Shown here: positions 44,977 through 54,989 of the stretch, piece after piece
Layout: the number at the start of each line of letters is the position of its first letter
How positions within the stretch are numbered: the stretch's first letter is position 1
Source: Morinoia aosen
Taxonomy: Eukaryota; Arthropoda; Malacostraca; Amphipoda; Talitridae
NCBI GenBank assembly: GCA_030386875.1
Contig: CM059569.1
Coordinates: forward strand, 39,843,842-39,907,841
Reading direction: 5' to 3'
Length of the DNA: 64,000 bases
Notes under the pieces: model-generated
What the model was told of the DNA's origin: nothing
The model's input: only the letters and a program-made list of their open reading frames with translations
Database searches by the model: none
Made by a program: the position numbers and the translations under genes

Positions 44977-45818
44977 GTAAATTCCCCAATCTCAATGTGA
45001 ATGCTTTTGATCTCAATATGTTTAATTCCTTTTAACTAGATATTTATTCATTCAATTTTAGTAAAATTTTTATTTGAAATTGAAGTACATAATAATTGAG
45101 ATTCCATGTAGCCTACTCTGAACATTTTTTTTAAGAAAGATCCATTGATCATGTTTCTGGACCTTGAATTAACCAAGAGGAACCATATGTAAACTATGTA
45201 AACTTTGTATGGTCATCTTTGGGGGCCAACTCTACAAGGCCACCTCTATGAATAACACTGTCTGATCACTGTTCATAGTATTAAAGGTCATCTTTGAACA
45301 TAACTAGATATAAGATCAAAAGCTGACTTATTCAAACCTAATCATTTATTTTAAAGCTGTGTAAAGTCAGAATAAGTAGTTATGCTACTATAAACCTACT
45401 AAAGTAGAGAAGCCTGCATGATGTTTCTTTTCATTATAATAAAGGCAATGAGCCGTGAGAAAATAACTGTGAAGTTTAAAAAGCAAACAAAATTATTTGA
45501 AATGGATCATTCATGCTCATTGAGTGCAATCATGATATCACAATGATTACTTCACACAATAGCCATATATAAATTATTTTACAGTATCTTATAAGTTGCA
45601 AGCAAATTGAAAGAACTTGGTTAAAAAACACAGGATGATTCAAAGTGTTTAACCATCACTTGTTCAAAAAAACTACTAATGAGAGATTTTGATTGTGTTA
45701 AATTTTAATACAATACAAGCAGTTACTGCCTTACTGGCAATACAAAATCATAGCCAATTTCAGACAATTTAAATCAGCATTTATTTAACTATTGAAACAT
45801 TACTTTTAGAATAGCTTT
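44665..45818. other. Intron sequence, no gene
   Basis: AT-rich intronic DNA with an (ATT)n microsatellite at about 44942-44975. Confidence 0.5.
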
Positions 45819-46379
45819 TGCAACGGTAAATCTGAAGGATATGTCAGTTATTGATTTCGTAAATTTCAATGCCTAAACATAGTTAATTTAATCGAAATAA
45901 ACAAGTTTTCTTCTATGCACTTTCCGTCTCAAATGAGTATTTTATTAGTTCTAGCGGTAAATGACTTACCGCAACTCCAGTGTTTGAATCGGCAAGTAAT
46001 CAAGCAGCACGTCGGACAGCAACACTGCAATGCGCACTCGCTTCCAGCGCGAACGTCATCAAAGACGAAACCAAACCTACCGCTATACCTCGTTAAATAC
46101 TCATTTGACGAAAAAAGTGTAGAGAAGAAAAGTTGTTTATTTCGATGTTATTACCATGATTCAAGCAACAAAAATTCGAAAATCGATGAGTAGCTGTTTA
46201 TTCGAGCGCATGTGTCATCATAGACGAAACTAAACCTACCGCTATAAATTGTAAAAAACTCATTTGAGACGAAAAGTTCATAGAGGAAAACTTGTTTATT
46301 TTGATTCAATTAATTAGGTTCAGGCACCAAAAAGTGGAAAATCGATAACTGACATATCCTTCAGATTTACCTTTGCAAC
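45819..46379. mobile_element. Foldback element, 561 bp, in the pseudogene intron
   Basis: The ends TTGCAACGGTAAATCTGAAGG and its complement flank inner blocks that fold back (AAATAAACAAGTTTTCTTCTATGC against ATAGAGGAAAACTTGTTTATTTTG). The right arm is present twice in direct order (about 46050-46200 and 46215-46379). Inner words (TGCACTTTCCG, AAATGAGTATTTTA, CCGCAACTCCAGTG) match the arms of the foldback at 30268-30796, so the two are related. The 92-codon frame at 45915-46193 is not a gene. Confidence 0.75.
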
Positions 46380-46676
46380 TAAATCTTGCATGAAAAGCAT
46401 AGCATTCATTTTTCCTAATGTAAATTAAATTTTGGGGTTATCTACTGCATTATTTATTTATTTCAGCTAAAACTACCAACAATATTTCTTATTATATTTT
46501 TGATAAAAATTTGAAGCCCATAAAATTTCTACTCTTGATTAACACACTGTTATTATACGTCAATCCAACAGCCATTCATTAGTCAAAATCGAGGGTATGA
46601 GAAAAATCAAATTAGTGAAACTTTGATGTACTGGATTAACTTGGAATAAACGAAACAAATAAAAGTTTTACATTAC

Positions 46677-46970
46677 CTTGGTCTTGCACAGCTCTTCTTG
46701 GAACTGCTGAAGATTAAAATAACTTTCTCGCATTTCTGAATGGAGACAAAACGAAGTTATAGTCTGAACGAGAGAAGTGCGGGCACACACATAAGCCCTC
46801 TCCGGCCTTTTGGATCTCTTATCCATCTTCAACGTTACAGTACCACATGCTCCCATCCACTCGTCGTAATTTCCTTCAGGAAATAGGAAAAACGACAAAT
46901 CAGGACATTGACGGTTATCATTTCCACAATTTTCCATCAAGCACTTTTTAAAGCGTACGTACGGGACCAT
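46677..46970 (-). pseudogene. Exon 1: THAP zinc finger
   Basis: The start is ATG at 46968-46970 (MVPYVRFKKCLMENCGN). The C-x4-C pair is CLMENC, then FFLFPEG and EWMGACG supply the conserved F-P and W. After YVCAR the frame must shift by one base to give the C-x2-H-F of THAP (CARHF). The shifted frame then reaches the conserved AVP motif (SSAVPRRAV), interrupted by a TAA at 46714-46716. It ends at the donor CAAG/GTAATG with one base left over, which fits exon 2. An alternative ATG at 47067-47069 extends it by 33 residues, but the THAP family usually starts 4-10 residues before the first Cys. Confidence 0.75.
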
Positions 46971-47042
46971 TTTTGCAGCAATCTTCGTTACACCTCTGTC
47001 ACAGCTGCTTTCAGATTCAAACAGTCTCCTGCCGATTTTTCG

Positions 47043-47110
47043 TGACGTCACAATTCCTTGGCTCCTCATTGGCCAATTGGCACCTACGTCATCGCGGCCA
47101 GCGGACGAAT
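47043..47110 (-). promoter_or_regulatory. Possible promoter of the THAP gene
   Basis: TGACGTCA, CCAAT-type words (CCAATGAGGAGCC and CCAATTGGCC) and a second ACGTCA-like site lie within 110 bases upstream of the exon 1 ATG. The LINE 3' end begins directly beyond, at 47121. The element names are standard CRE and CCAAT boxes; activity is not shown. Confidence 0.35.
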
Positions 47111-47120
47111 TCGCTTAGTG

Positions 47121-47378
47121 ATAAACTTGAACTTGAACTTGAACTTGAGGGCCGACAGTGTCGGGGCCTTTGTAACGGCCTACAATTCCCTCCACAATTT
47201 TCACACAAAGAGTTCAGCGCCTGGTACCAGACTTGTCCACTAAACTACTCAGGATCTACGATCCTTGTCACAAGCCTCCATTGGAAGGCATATTCACCGG
47301 GACAGCCAGTGTGTCAAAACACCATCCCCCGGCACATTTAGTCATTACAGCCCATTCTACCAGACTGGCTCATTCCAG
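47121..47378 (-). other. LINE 3' UTR and (CAAGTT)n tail
   Basis: On the plus strand it begins with about four TTGAAC repeats, then GAGGGCCGACAGTGTCGGGGCC, which contains a CCGACA-CTGTCGG-type inverted repeat. The truncated copy at 34434 keeps the same end. Short terminal microsatellites are the usual 3' end of CR1/L2-like elements. Confidence 0.8.
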
Positions 47379-48899
47379 TCACTGTCTCTTACTCCAGGCA
47401 CGCTCAAGAAACACTTTCATAGCCTCAGTGATACTCGCATTACACTCCTGATCCAATCCAGCAAGACAGCTCATACCGCAATCATCTTCAGCACATCTGG
47501 CATTCCACTCATTCTCTCCATACTGCTCAGACACCACATTCATAAAACTCTCTCTCTCTTGCTCATACTTACTACATTCCAGCACAAAATGCTCAATTGT
47601 TTCCTCTACTCCACTATTACACTGCTGACATAATCTGTTATTATTCTCATTCCATCTCCATGTACGTCTGTTCACACTCAATGACTTACATCTCACAGCA
47701 AACAAGAGTTGACTTCCAAAACTACCATCATAGAACAGCTCAAACTTAGGTGCTTTCTTTTTCATATACCAGTTAAGTGAAGGCTTCCGCATCATGCTAA
47801 GCTTCCACTTATTCAATCCATACTCTTTTGTTTGTCTCTCAATCTCTTTCTTCCACCTCTTGCAGTCCCACTCAGGCCCTACACCTCCAACATTTATTAA
47901 ACTCCAGTCATCCACAGGTCTCCCAATTCTAACATGAATAATCTTTTGCATACTGAGTTTCCTTGCATGCCCCCAACATACTTTCTCCCAATAGCTTACA
48001 CTCAGATTCCATTCAAAGATTCGCCTTACCCACCTGCTATTCTGCATTCTTTCAATTCTCACCTTATAATTCAGCACAGCTTTCATCATTCTTTCTGAAA
48101 ATAGGCTCCACCCTAGGTCACCTCTAATGGCTTCTATAGCTGTCCATTTCGGAGCACCCAATGCTACACGTCCTACCTTATTTTGTATCACATCCAGCTT
48201 TTCAAGATCACTTCCATTCCAAGCAAGAGCATTCATACCATACATGACACTAGGTACAGCAACATACTTCCACATTCCTCTCACACATTCGTACTTGTTT
48301 GCTCTGTATCTGGCCACACTACCTAACCGTCCACTCCACTGCATTGCTTTAGCCACTTTCTCACCTTTAGTTCTAGTACATCCATCTTCACTTATCATAC
48401 AACCTAGATATTTGTATTCTTTTGTTCTACCTATTCTGATTTCTCCAATATTCCACAGTCTGTCTCTATCAGTCTCATCACTATTTATGACCATGACCTT
48501 ACTTTTATCGGCACCAAAGTTCATCTTGAAATATGTACTATATCCATTCACAATGTCAAGCATCCTTTGTAGTTCATGACCACATTCACTAACCACAACC
48601 ACATCATCAGCATACAACAAACAGCTCAGTCTCTCATTACCAACTTTCAGTCCTAAACCACTCCCTCTCAGTCGAACTGCTAATTCTTCTGTGTACAATC
48701 CAAACAACAGGGGGGACAGAGTACAGCCCTGTCTCACTCCTCTAACACTCCTCACTTGCCCTGTTTCCAAATTTCCTAACCTGTAGATAGCACTTGTGTT
48801 CTCATACAGACTCTGTACAATGTTCACTATTTTTCTGCTAAAACCAACTTTTCTCAAAATTTCAAACAGCCTAACCCGATCCACTCTGTCATACGCCTT
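47379..48899 (-). pseudogene. LINE ORF2, C-terminal part: rest of RT and Cys-His finger
   Basis: Continuous and in frame with the preceding segment after the TAA at 48900-48902: KAYDRV, VRQGCTLSPLLFGL (motif B), LLYADDVVVV (catalytic Asp pair, motif C, about 48600-48615), then the thumb. Near the end is CQQCNSGVEETIEHFVLEC (C-x2-C-x8-H-x5-C finger). It ends at 47379. About 500 residues are fully open, which supports a single recent nonsense mutation rather than general decay. Confidence 0.88.
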
Positions 48900-50795
48900 T
48901 TAAATATCCAGGAATGCTAAATATACCTTCTTGTTATCCTTCTTCATTCGCTCAATTATTTCACTCACTACAAACAGATTATCCTCCCCCCGTCTATCTT
49001 GCCTAAAACCATTCTGTTCTTCTCCCAGGACTCCTAATTCCTCAACTAAATTTTTCATTCTCTCATTTGAAATACCACAAAAGATCTTACATACGGTGTC
49101 ACCCAGTGCAATTGGTCTGTAATTTTTAAGTTCTTTCATACTCTTATGTCCACCCTTATGCAACAGAACTACATTACACTTGTTCCAGTCATCCGGTACT
49201 CTTTCACTCTTCCATATCTCATCAAATAAACATTTCAACATACTGACTACACTCTCTCCTCCACACTTATAGAACTCATATGGTATCTTATCAGGGCCAC
49301 ATGCCTTTCCATTTTTCACTTTCTTCAAAAAACTTACAATCTCTTCACAAGTGATTTCGTCTTCCATTTGCAGTTCACGTTCATCTATCAGAAAATTTAT
49401 TGGTTCATCATCTGTAACCTGCTCATTCATTCCACCAATGTCCTCCCAGTATTCTTCAACTGCTTTCACCATTTGCATCCTATCTTGCACACTGCAACCA
49501 TTGACTACTAATTCATCAACTTGAACTTCACTACCTCTATCATTACCTTGTATAAATCTATACAAATCTTTTATTCCATCTGGACCTTTCTTTCTTAGAT
49601 TTTCAACTTGGTGTCTCTCTTCTTTAACCCTAGCCTCATTGATCATTCTCTTTACTTTCTTCTGCTGGTCCTTGTACTCATTCCATACACTCTGCCATTC
49701 ATCCTCAGTAATTCTGCGTCTTTCATACATTTTCCTCATACTGCGTTGTTTTTTATTTAAAGTCTTCCTTCTCGTTCGTTCTTCCTTTATCTCACTCGTA
49801 AACCACCTAGCATTCCCTGTACTTTTCCTGCATTTCATTCTACCGATCTTTTGCTCTGCCACATCATACAAGGTTCTTGCAATCTCCTTATTTAGGTCAT
49901 TTACATTTCCACACCTGTTCCAGTTACATCTACTCAATTCATTTCTAAATTCTTCCCAGTTTGCCATTTTAATACGCCAATTTTCTCTTACTCTGCTGGC
50001 CTTCTGCATTGACTCCTTTCCACCCCAATTATATTCTAGTACAAGCATTTTATGGTCACTATCAATATCAAAATCATCTTCATCTACGAACATTTCTCTG
50101 ACATATATTCTTGCTCTACTATTCACTATCATATAATCAATTGCAGTTTTGCATTCCCTGCTTTGCCATGTATGCAAGCCATTTCCTATTGTTACATTCA
50201 GGTCCTCAAGTTCATTCTCATCACAGAAATCAATCAATTTTTGTCCATTTGCATTCACAGGCTCACCAAGTATACCAACATGGCCATTCATATCACCCAT
50301 CACAATCAGAGGGCATCTGCAATGCTCTTGCACAATTCTTGTTAATATTTCATACTTTTTTACATTCTCTTGATGAGCTAAAATACCATCAGTTGTCATA
50401 TAGCATTCAACCACAATAACACATTCTCTGGCATGCATTCTTTCACACTTTATTACTAACAGATCTTCACTCTCAGGTTCATTTCCAGCAGGAAGTTCCT
50501 CTAATTTCCAATTTAGAGCATTTTTTACAATGAGACCAACTCCACCACCTCTTTTTTGCCAACTTACACGCCCTTTTCCAATCATATAGTACTGACTCTC
50601 CTTACATTTTAAACTGACTCTATCACGCATTTGGGTCTCTACTACACCAACACAATCCAAATCTCCATTCTCAAATTCTGCTACAAGGTCATTTAACTTT
50701 CCTGCATTCCATCCACGCACATTTATACATCCAAACCTTACAACACTATTGGACAATTCACGACATTTTTCATTTTTGCTCTGACAGCTTTCCAT
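48900..50795 (-). CDS. LINE ORF2, N-terminal part: endonuclease and RT up to motif A
   Basis: 631 codons to an in-frame TAA. The APE-type endonuclease covers residues about 20-260: INVRGWN, VVETQM (catalytic Glu), GDMNGHVG, and the terminal SDHKML. A basic linker follows (KCRKSTGNARWFTSEIKEER). RT then starts near residue 490: GPDKIPYEF, NYRPIAL, QNGFRQDRRGEDNLF, and AFLDI at the very end, where the TAA replaces the residue before KAYDRV. The remaining RT continues in the same frame at 48899. The enzyme nicks the target and primes reverse transcription of the LINE RNA. A single base change explains the stop, so the copy is recent but probably inactive. Confidence 0.88.
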   Translation of the reverse strand: MESCQSKNEKCRELSNSVVRFGCINVRGWNAGKLNDLVAEFENGDLDCVGVVETQMRDRVSLKCKESQYYMIGKGRVSWQKRGGGVGLIVKNALNWKLEELPAGNEPESEDLLVIKCERMHARECVIVVECYMTTDGILAHQENVKKYEILTRIVQEHCRCPLIVMGDMNGHVGILGEPVNANGQKLIDFCDENELEDLNVTIGNGLHTWQSRECKTAIDYMIVNSRARIYVREMFVDEDDFDIDSDHKMLVLEYNWGGKESMQKASRVRENWRIKMANWEEFRNELSRCNWNRCGNVNDLNKEIARTLYDVAEQKIGRMKCRKSTGNARWFTSEIKEERTRRKTLNKKQRSMRKMYERRRITEDEWQSVWNEYKDQQKKVKRMINEARVKEERHQVENLRKKGPDGIKDLYRFIQGNDRGSEVQVDELVVNGCSVQDRMQMVKAVEEYWEDIGGMNEQVTDDEPINFLIDERELQMEDEITCEEIVSFLKKVKNGKACGPDKIPYEFYKCGGESVVSMLKCLFDEIWKSERVPDDWNKCNVVLLHKGGHKSMKELKNYRPIALGDTVCKIFCGISNERMKNLVEELGVLGEEQNGFRQDRRGEDNLFVVSEIIERMKKDNKKVYLAFLDI

Positions 50796-51971
50796 TCATC
50801 CAGTTCCACCTTCCATTACAATATGAGTACACCCAATCCACTGGATGTATCTCCTGGAGAGTTTCATCTCACCTTCTTGAGTAAGGTGGACTCCATCTCC
50901 ACGAAAACATCCACTCTGGATCAGGTTATCCATATCAAGGAAGCTGGAACCCATTTCACGCTTTCTCATACTCTCAGCTTTCATACTCATAATCCTTTCA
51001 TGCACTTCCCTATTCACCTCCTTTCGCACCCTTTCATACTCCTCACCACATGCAGGCCTTCTCAGCAGGCTGGTCACAGCCACTCTTACATTCTTCTTTC
51101 GCGCCCTTTCAACAACATTCATAATTGCATTCACCGTATGCTCTCTCCCACATTCAAGCAATCCATTGCCACCTCCTTGCAGTACAACCATCCCTTCATC
51201 CATTCCATCTATCACTTCCTCAGCATGCCTACAAATCTCTTTCACTCCCTTTCCTCTCATGCTCGTACATCCACTACGGTCAGTCATTCTCACAAACCTA
51301 TCCACATTCTTCACCATGCTGTCACCACATATTCTAATCGTAGGTCTCACTCTCCCTTTCATACTACTCTTTCGTTCAACTCTTCCACTCACATCACTCT
51401 TTCCATCCATCTTCCTTTCATTCACTTCCACTACAGGCGCCTGCACCTCATGTGGCATATCAACAGGTTGCTCCTTCACTCTCTTCCCATTCGTACTTCT
51501 TTCATCATGCTCATTCATTCTTCTACTCTCATCTGGCACATTTGCACCACCATTCACTTCATTTATTGCATTCACACTCCTTGCACCATCATCTACTTCA
51601 TTTGCACTCCTTGCACCATCATCCACTTCATTTGCACGCCTAGCACCACCACCATTTACCTCTTCATTCACTGCATTTGCACCATTCTCATTCTTTCCTT
51701 CATTCAACTTCCTTTCATCCTTCAAGTCAGCCTCTAAAGCAACCATCAGAATTGTCAATCTCTCAACCTCCTCTTCCAACTTCTTTCTCTCGTCATTCAA
51801 ACATTTCCAGCACGTAAACACAAGATCATTCAACTTCCTCCGACTCATCTCTCTCAAACCTTTGCATGCATCTATATCTACCCACTCTTTACAAGCCATG
51901 CACTCAATCTCCTCATCCATTCCACTTGCACCTCCCTTCCTACGACCAGTCCTATTTCTTGCCATCCTCAA
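50796..51971 (-). CDS. LINE ORF1: zinc-finger and SGNH-esterase-like protein
   Basis: 391 codons. Residues about 18-58 form a Cys-rich finger (CMACKEWVDIDAC ... FTCWKC) like the PHD-type finger of CR1 ORF1. Residues about 60-85 are a short coiled coil (KKLEEEVERLTILMVALEAD). A low-complexity stretch of N-E-V-D-D-G-A-R-S repeats follows. Residues about 205-385 resemble an SGNH hydrolase: ICGDSMVKN (block I, Ser), VVLQGGGNGL (block III, G-x-N) and DGVHLTQEG (block V, D-x-x-H). Its known role in CR1-type elements is nucleic-acid binding with an esterase of unclear function. It ends in TGA immediately followed by the ORF2 ATG. Confidence 0.85.
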   Translation of the reverse strand: MRMARNRTGRRKGGASGMDEEIECMACKEWVDIDACKGLREMSRRKLNDLVFTCWKCLNDERKKLEEEVERLTILMVALEADLKDERKLNEGKNENGANAVNEEVNGGGARRANEVDDGARSANEVDDGARSVNAINEVNGGANVPDESRRMNEHDERSTNGKRVKEQPVDMPHEVQAPVVEVNERKMDGKSDVSGRVERKSSMKGRVRPTIRICGDSMVKNVDRFVRMTDRSGCTSMRGKGVKEICRHAEEVIDGMDEGMVVLQGGGNGLLECGREHTVNAIMNVVERARKKNVRVAVTSLLRRPACGEEYERVRKEVNREVHERIMSMKAESMRKREMGSSFLDMDNLIQSGCFRGDGVHLTQEGEMKLSRRYIQWIGCTHIVMEGGTG

Positions 51972-52400
51972 ACACAGACTTCTATCTCAGTACAAATATC
52001 ACAGGCAGAAGAAGTCTTCACTCACCAAATCTACTGAAAATCAAGTTATCAAACAAAAAGAAACAAAAACGTTTCCTACTACTCACAGTCACTCTCTACA
52101 ATGTCACACACTATACTCTTTATATGCAAAGAAAGCTTAACTACCAGTCAAAACACCTCAGTCAAAAATTGCAAGTCACCACACCAAAGTCCAATGCTCA
52201 GTCTCAACTCTCACGCAACAAAAAAACTACTCTCACGAGCACTCCATACAAAGTCACACACTGTACTTACGTGAATATACAAACTATACCATTTTCCAGC
52301 AACTTCACTTTAATTCACCACAATATTCGTCGCAGCACCAGAAACACGTGCACACCGCTCGGATATGTTATCTTTCTTCATTTACAAGTTAAGTTGTTGC
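51972..52400 (-). other. LINE 5' UTR (probable)
   Basis: Contains two similar blocks (CTCTACAATGTCACACACTATACT and TCCATACAAAGTCACACACTGTACT on the plus strand, about 150 bp apart). These could be remnants of promoter monomers. The boundary with the Helitron-like sequence at 52429 is not sharp. Confidence 0.5.
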
Positions 52401-52428
52401 GTTGCGGATCTTCTAGTATATGGTCTGT

Positions 52429-53250
52429 GCTATCACTATTATAAAAGGAGCTGCGTCCGTCCGTCCGTCCGTGTGTCACGCTCTTCTACAATCGATAGCT
52501 TTGGTAGCAACAAGGATAAAGCTTAATAAAAACAAGAAATTATTTTATTGCATTATTTTTCTGGGGCGATTCAATTCCCTTTCACTTGTATTATGGTATC
52601 CAGAATAAGCAATCGGCTTATTTTTACAAATAGAAATTTTCTTTGGAGCTTTCTCTGTTGAAATTCATCATGTTGCTTTGATATTTTTAATTGATAATGC
52701 GAAAAGAAATGTTTTAAATTCGTTTGACCAGTAACCTGGCTACCACTTAGTATTAAGGCCCAAGATATTGGAAATTGAGTCATTGTTTTCGAAATTGTGA
52801 TTTTTTGAAAACTTCGAAGAGATAGTAGACGATATTTCACAATAAAATTCCAGCAAAAGAGGCCACCATGGATAGAAATGTGTCCAACCGCAAGAGAGAA
52901 GTAGCAAGACTTCGACAGCAAGAAAACGTCGAAGACGATCGGATGAACAACGCGAAATGGCAAGACGAAGCAATGCTGCTCGCCAACGAGAAGCTAGAGC
53001 TAAATTGACCATTGAACGGCGTTTGGTAATTCTACGGAATTGGTTGACGGATATTTTTGTCGGGCCGTGTGTACTAGTTCTAACTATAAACGGGTCAGCG
53101 ATGAAAACGAGGAAATATTTACGTTTGTGAGAGCTGGCTATTCGTGTGGGGTCACCACCTGTAAGGGGCCGGCAATGTAGTCGCATCGGCCCGGCGGTGA
53201 CCCCGCTGGGGTCATCAGAGTAAGGACCCAGTGAAGGTTCTGGGGTCTTC
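52429..53250 (+). mobile_element. Probable Helitron remnant
   Basis: It starts TCACTATTATAAAAGGAGCTGC then CGTCCGTCCGTCCGTC. A TC start with TATTATAAA and a tetranucleotide run is common at Helitron 5' ends. At about 52905-53010 a plus frame reads TARKRRRRSDEQREMARRSN and AARQREARAKL, like the basic N-terminal region of Helitron Rep/helicase proteins. A GGGGTCACC/GGTGACCCC inverted repeat at about 53148-53203 could be near the 3' end. No Rep (HUH) or helicase block is present. The minus frames here (52571-53252) are probably shadows. Confidence 0.45.
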
Positions 53251-53530
53251 ATTTGCCAGGCCTATTCTTGCTACATCGGTAGTTTATTCCAATTGCGGGA
53301 AGAGAAGTAGCGGTCTTACATATACTCCACAAGTGATACGCATTAATGAACCAGATGACGACTCAAGACTCTTCACAAATTGAAATTACATTGGTACATT
53401 TTAAGATTACTGAACACTGAAATGACTAGATGAGCTTTTGAGGGGTGACTGAAGTATGGTCACATGGTCACTACACGTTCATGTCTGAGTGTGTTCTGCG
53501 GCGGCTGTTGTGTGTAGACTTGGTTGTGTT

Positions 53531-53720
53531 GCAGGTGGTGAGTGCTTGATTGTGTTGTAGGCGGTGGAGTCTTGCTTGGGTTGCCGGCGGTGGAGACTTG
53601 GTTGGGTTGCAGGCGGTGGAGACTTGGTAGGGTTGCAGGCGGTGGAGACTTGGTAGGGTTGCAGGCGGTGGAGACTTGGTTGGGTTGCAGGCGGTGGAGA
53701 ATTGGTTGGGTTGCAGGATG
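53531..53720. repeat. 26-bp minisatellite
   Basis: About seven copies of GGCGGTGGAGACTTGGTTGGGTTGCA, with T/A variation at GGTTGGG/GGTAGGG. It lies 80 bp before the 14-bp array. Confidence 0.92.
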
Positions 53721-53799
53721 TGCAGGACGTGCAGGAGGTCGCAGCTGACGGTTGCAGGAGGCAGGAAGAATGAATAAAATTTATTCGTACTCATGTTTG

Positions 53800-54950
53800 C
53801 ACATAGCCGCCCCACAGCCGCCGCCACACAGCAGCAGCCACACAGCAGCCACACAGCAGCCGCCACACAGCAGCCGCCACACAGCAGCCGCCGCACAGCA
53901 GCCGCCGCCACACAGCAGCAGCCGCCGCCACACAGCAGCAGCCGCCGCACACAGCAGCAGCCGCCGCCACACAGCAGCAGCAGCCCCACAGCAGCCGCCA
54001 CACAGCAGCCGCCGCACACAGCAGCAGCCGCCGCCACACAGCAGCAGCCGCCGCCACACAGCAGCAGCAGCCCCACAGCAGCCGCCACACAGCAGCCGCC
54101 ACACAGCAGCCGCCACACAGCAGCAGCCGCCGCCACACAGCAGCCACACAGCAGCCACACATCAGCCACACAGCAGCCGCCAAACAGCAGCCGCCACACA
54201 GCAGCCGCCACACAGCAGCGGCCACACAGCAGCCGCCACACAGCAGCCGCCACACAGCAGCCGCCAAACAGCAGCCGCCACACAGCAGCCGCCACACAGC
54301 AGCCGCCACACAGCAGCCGCCACACAGCAGCCGCCACACAGCAGCCGCCACACAGCAGCCGCCACACAGCAGCCGCCACACAGCAGCCGCCACACAGCAG
54401 CCGCCACACAGCAGCCGCCACACAGCAGCCACCACACAGCAGCCGCCACACAGCAGCCACCACACAGCAGCCGCCACACAGCAGCCGCCAAACAGCAGCC
54501 GCCACACAGCAGCCGCCACACAGCAGCCGCCACACAGCAGCCGCCACACAGCAGCCGCCACACAGCAGCCGCCACACAGCAGCCACACAGCAGCCGCCAC
54601 ACAGCAGCCGCCACACAGCAGCCGCCACACAGCAGCCGCCACACAGCAGCCTCCACACAGCAGCCGCCACACAGCAGCCGCCACACAGCAGCCGCCACAC
54701 AGCAGCCGCCACACAGCAGCCGCCACACAGCAGCCGCCACACAGCAGCCACACAGCAGCCACACAGCAGCCGCCACACAGCAGCCGCCACACAGCAGCCG
54801 CCACACAGCAGCCGCCACACAGCAGCCGCCACACAGCAGCCGCCACACAGCAGCCGCCACACAGCAGCCGCCACACAGCAGCCGCCACACAGCAGCCGCC
54901 ACACAGCAGCCACACAGCAGCCACACAGCAGCCACACAGCCGCCACAACA
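53800..54950. repeat. 14-bp minisatellite, ~1.15 kb
   Basis: The unit is CAGCCGCCACACAG. The left third (53800-54180) is irregular, with CAGCAGCAG and CGCCGCCA insertions; the right two-thirds is almost pure. Since 14 is not a multiple of 3 and the unit has no stop in any frame, five or more frames stay open for 250-490 codons (Ala-Val-Trp-Arg-Leu-Leu-Cys-Gly on minus, His-Thr-Ala-Ala-Gln-Pro on plus). No initiation context or domain supports a protein. Confidence 0.95.
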
Positions 54951-54989
54951 TCGATACTCGGTCGTACATCACGATAAACTAATTTTTTG

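Larger units (their letters stand above)
41374..46970 (-). pseudogene. THAP-domain P-element-like transposase, four exons, disabled
   Basis: Exons on the minus strand: 46970-46677 (THAP), 44469-44362, 43238-42733 and 41952-41374. All introns have GT...AG ends, and the phases agree across every junction (one leftover base before exons 2 and 3, phase 0 before exon 4). The protein plan is an N-terminal C2CH THAP DNA-binding finger, a P-A-T-P-G-T-S-R repeat linker, and the start of a P-element-type catalytic region with LVDEMSLRKGLSYN. Known role: P-like transposases and THAP9 use the THAP finger to bind element DNA. Disabling changes are a 1-nt deletion and a TAA (46714-46716) in exon 1, a TAA in exon 3 (42844-42846), a TAG in exon 4 (41575-41577), and loss of the C-terminal half. 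Inverted ends were not found. Confidence 0.72.
47121..52400 (-). mobile_element. CR1-like LINE, nearly full length
   Basis: Reading the minus strand: a 5' UTR from about 52400 to 51972, ORF1, ORF2, a ~260-bp 3' UTR and a (CAAGTT)n tail. ORF1 with a Cys-rich finger plus an SGNH-esterase-like domain, and ORF2 with an APE-type endonuclease, RT and a C-terminal Cys-His finger, are the plan of CR1/L2-type elements. It is intact except for one in-frame stop in ORF2. The 5' end is not certain; I could not find target duplications. The same family left a truncated copy at 34434-34820. Long plus-strand frames over it (for example 50823-51737 and 51166-52140) are shadows. Confidence 0.88.

Noticed and set aside
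50823-52140. Plus-strand frames of 304 and 324 codons
   Set aside because: Complement of the LINE ORF1/ORF2 coding strand; compositionally odd and without domains.
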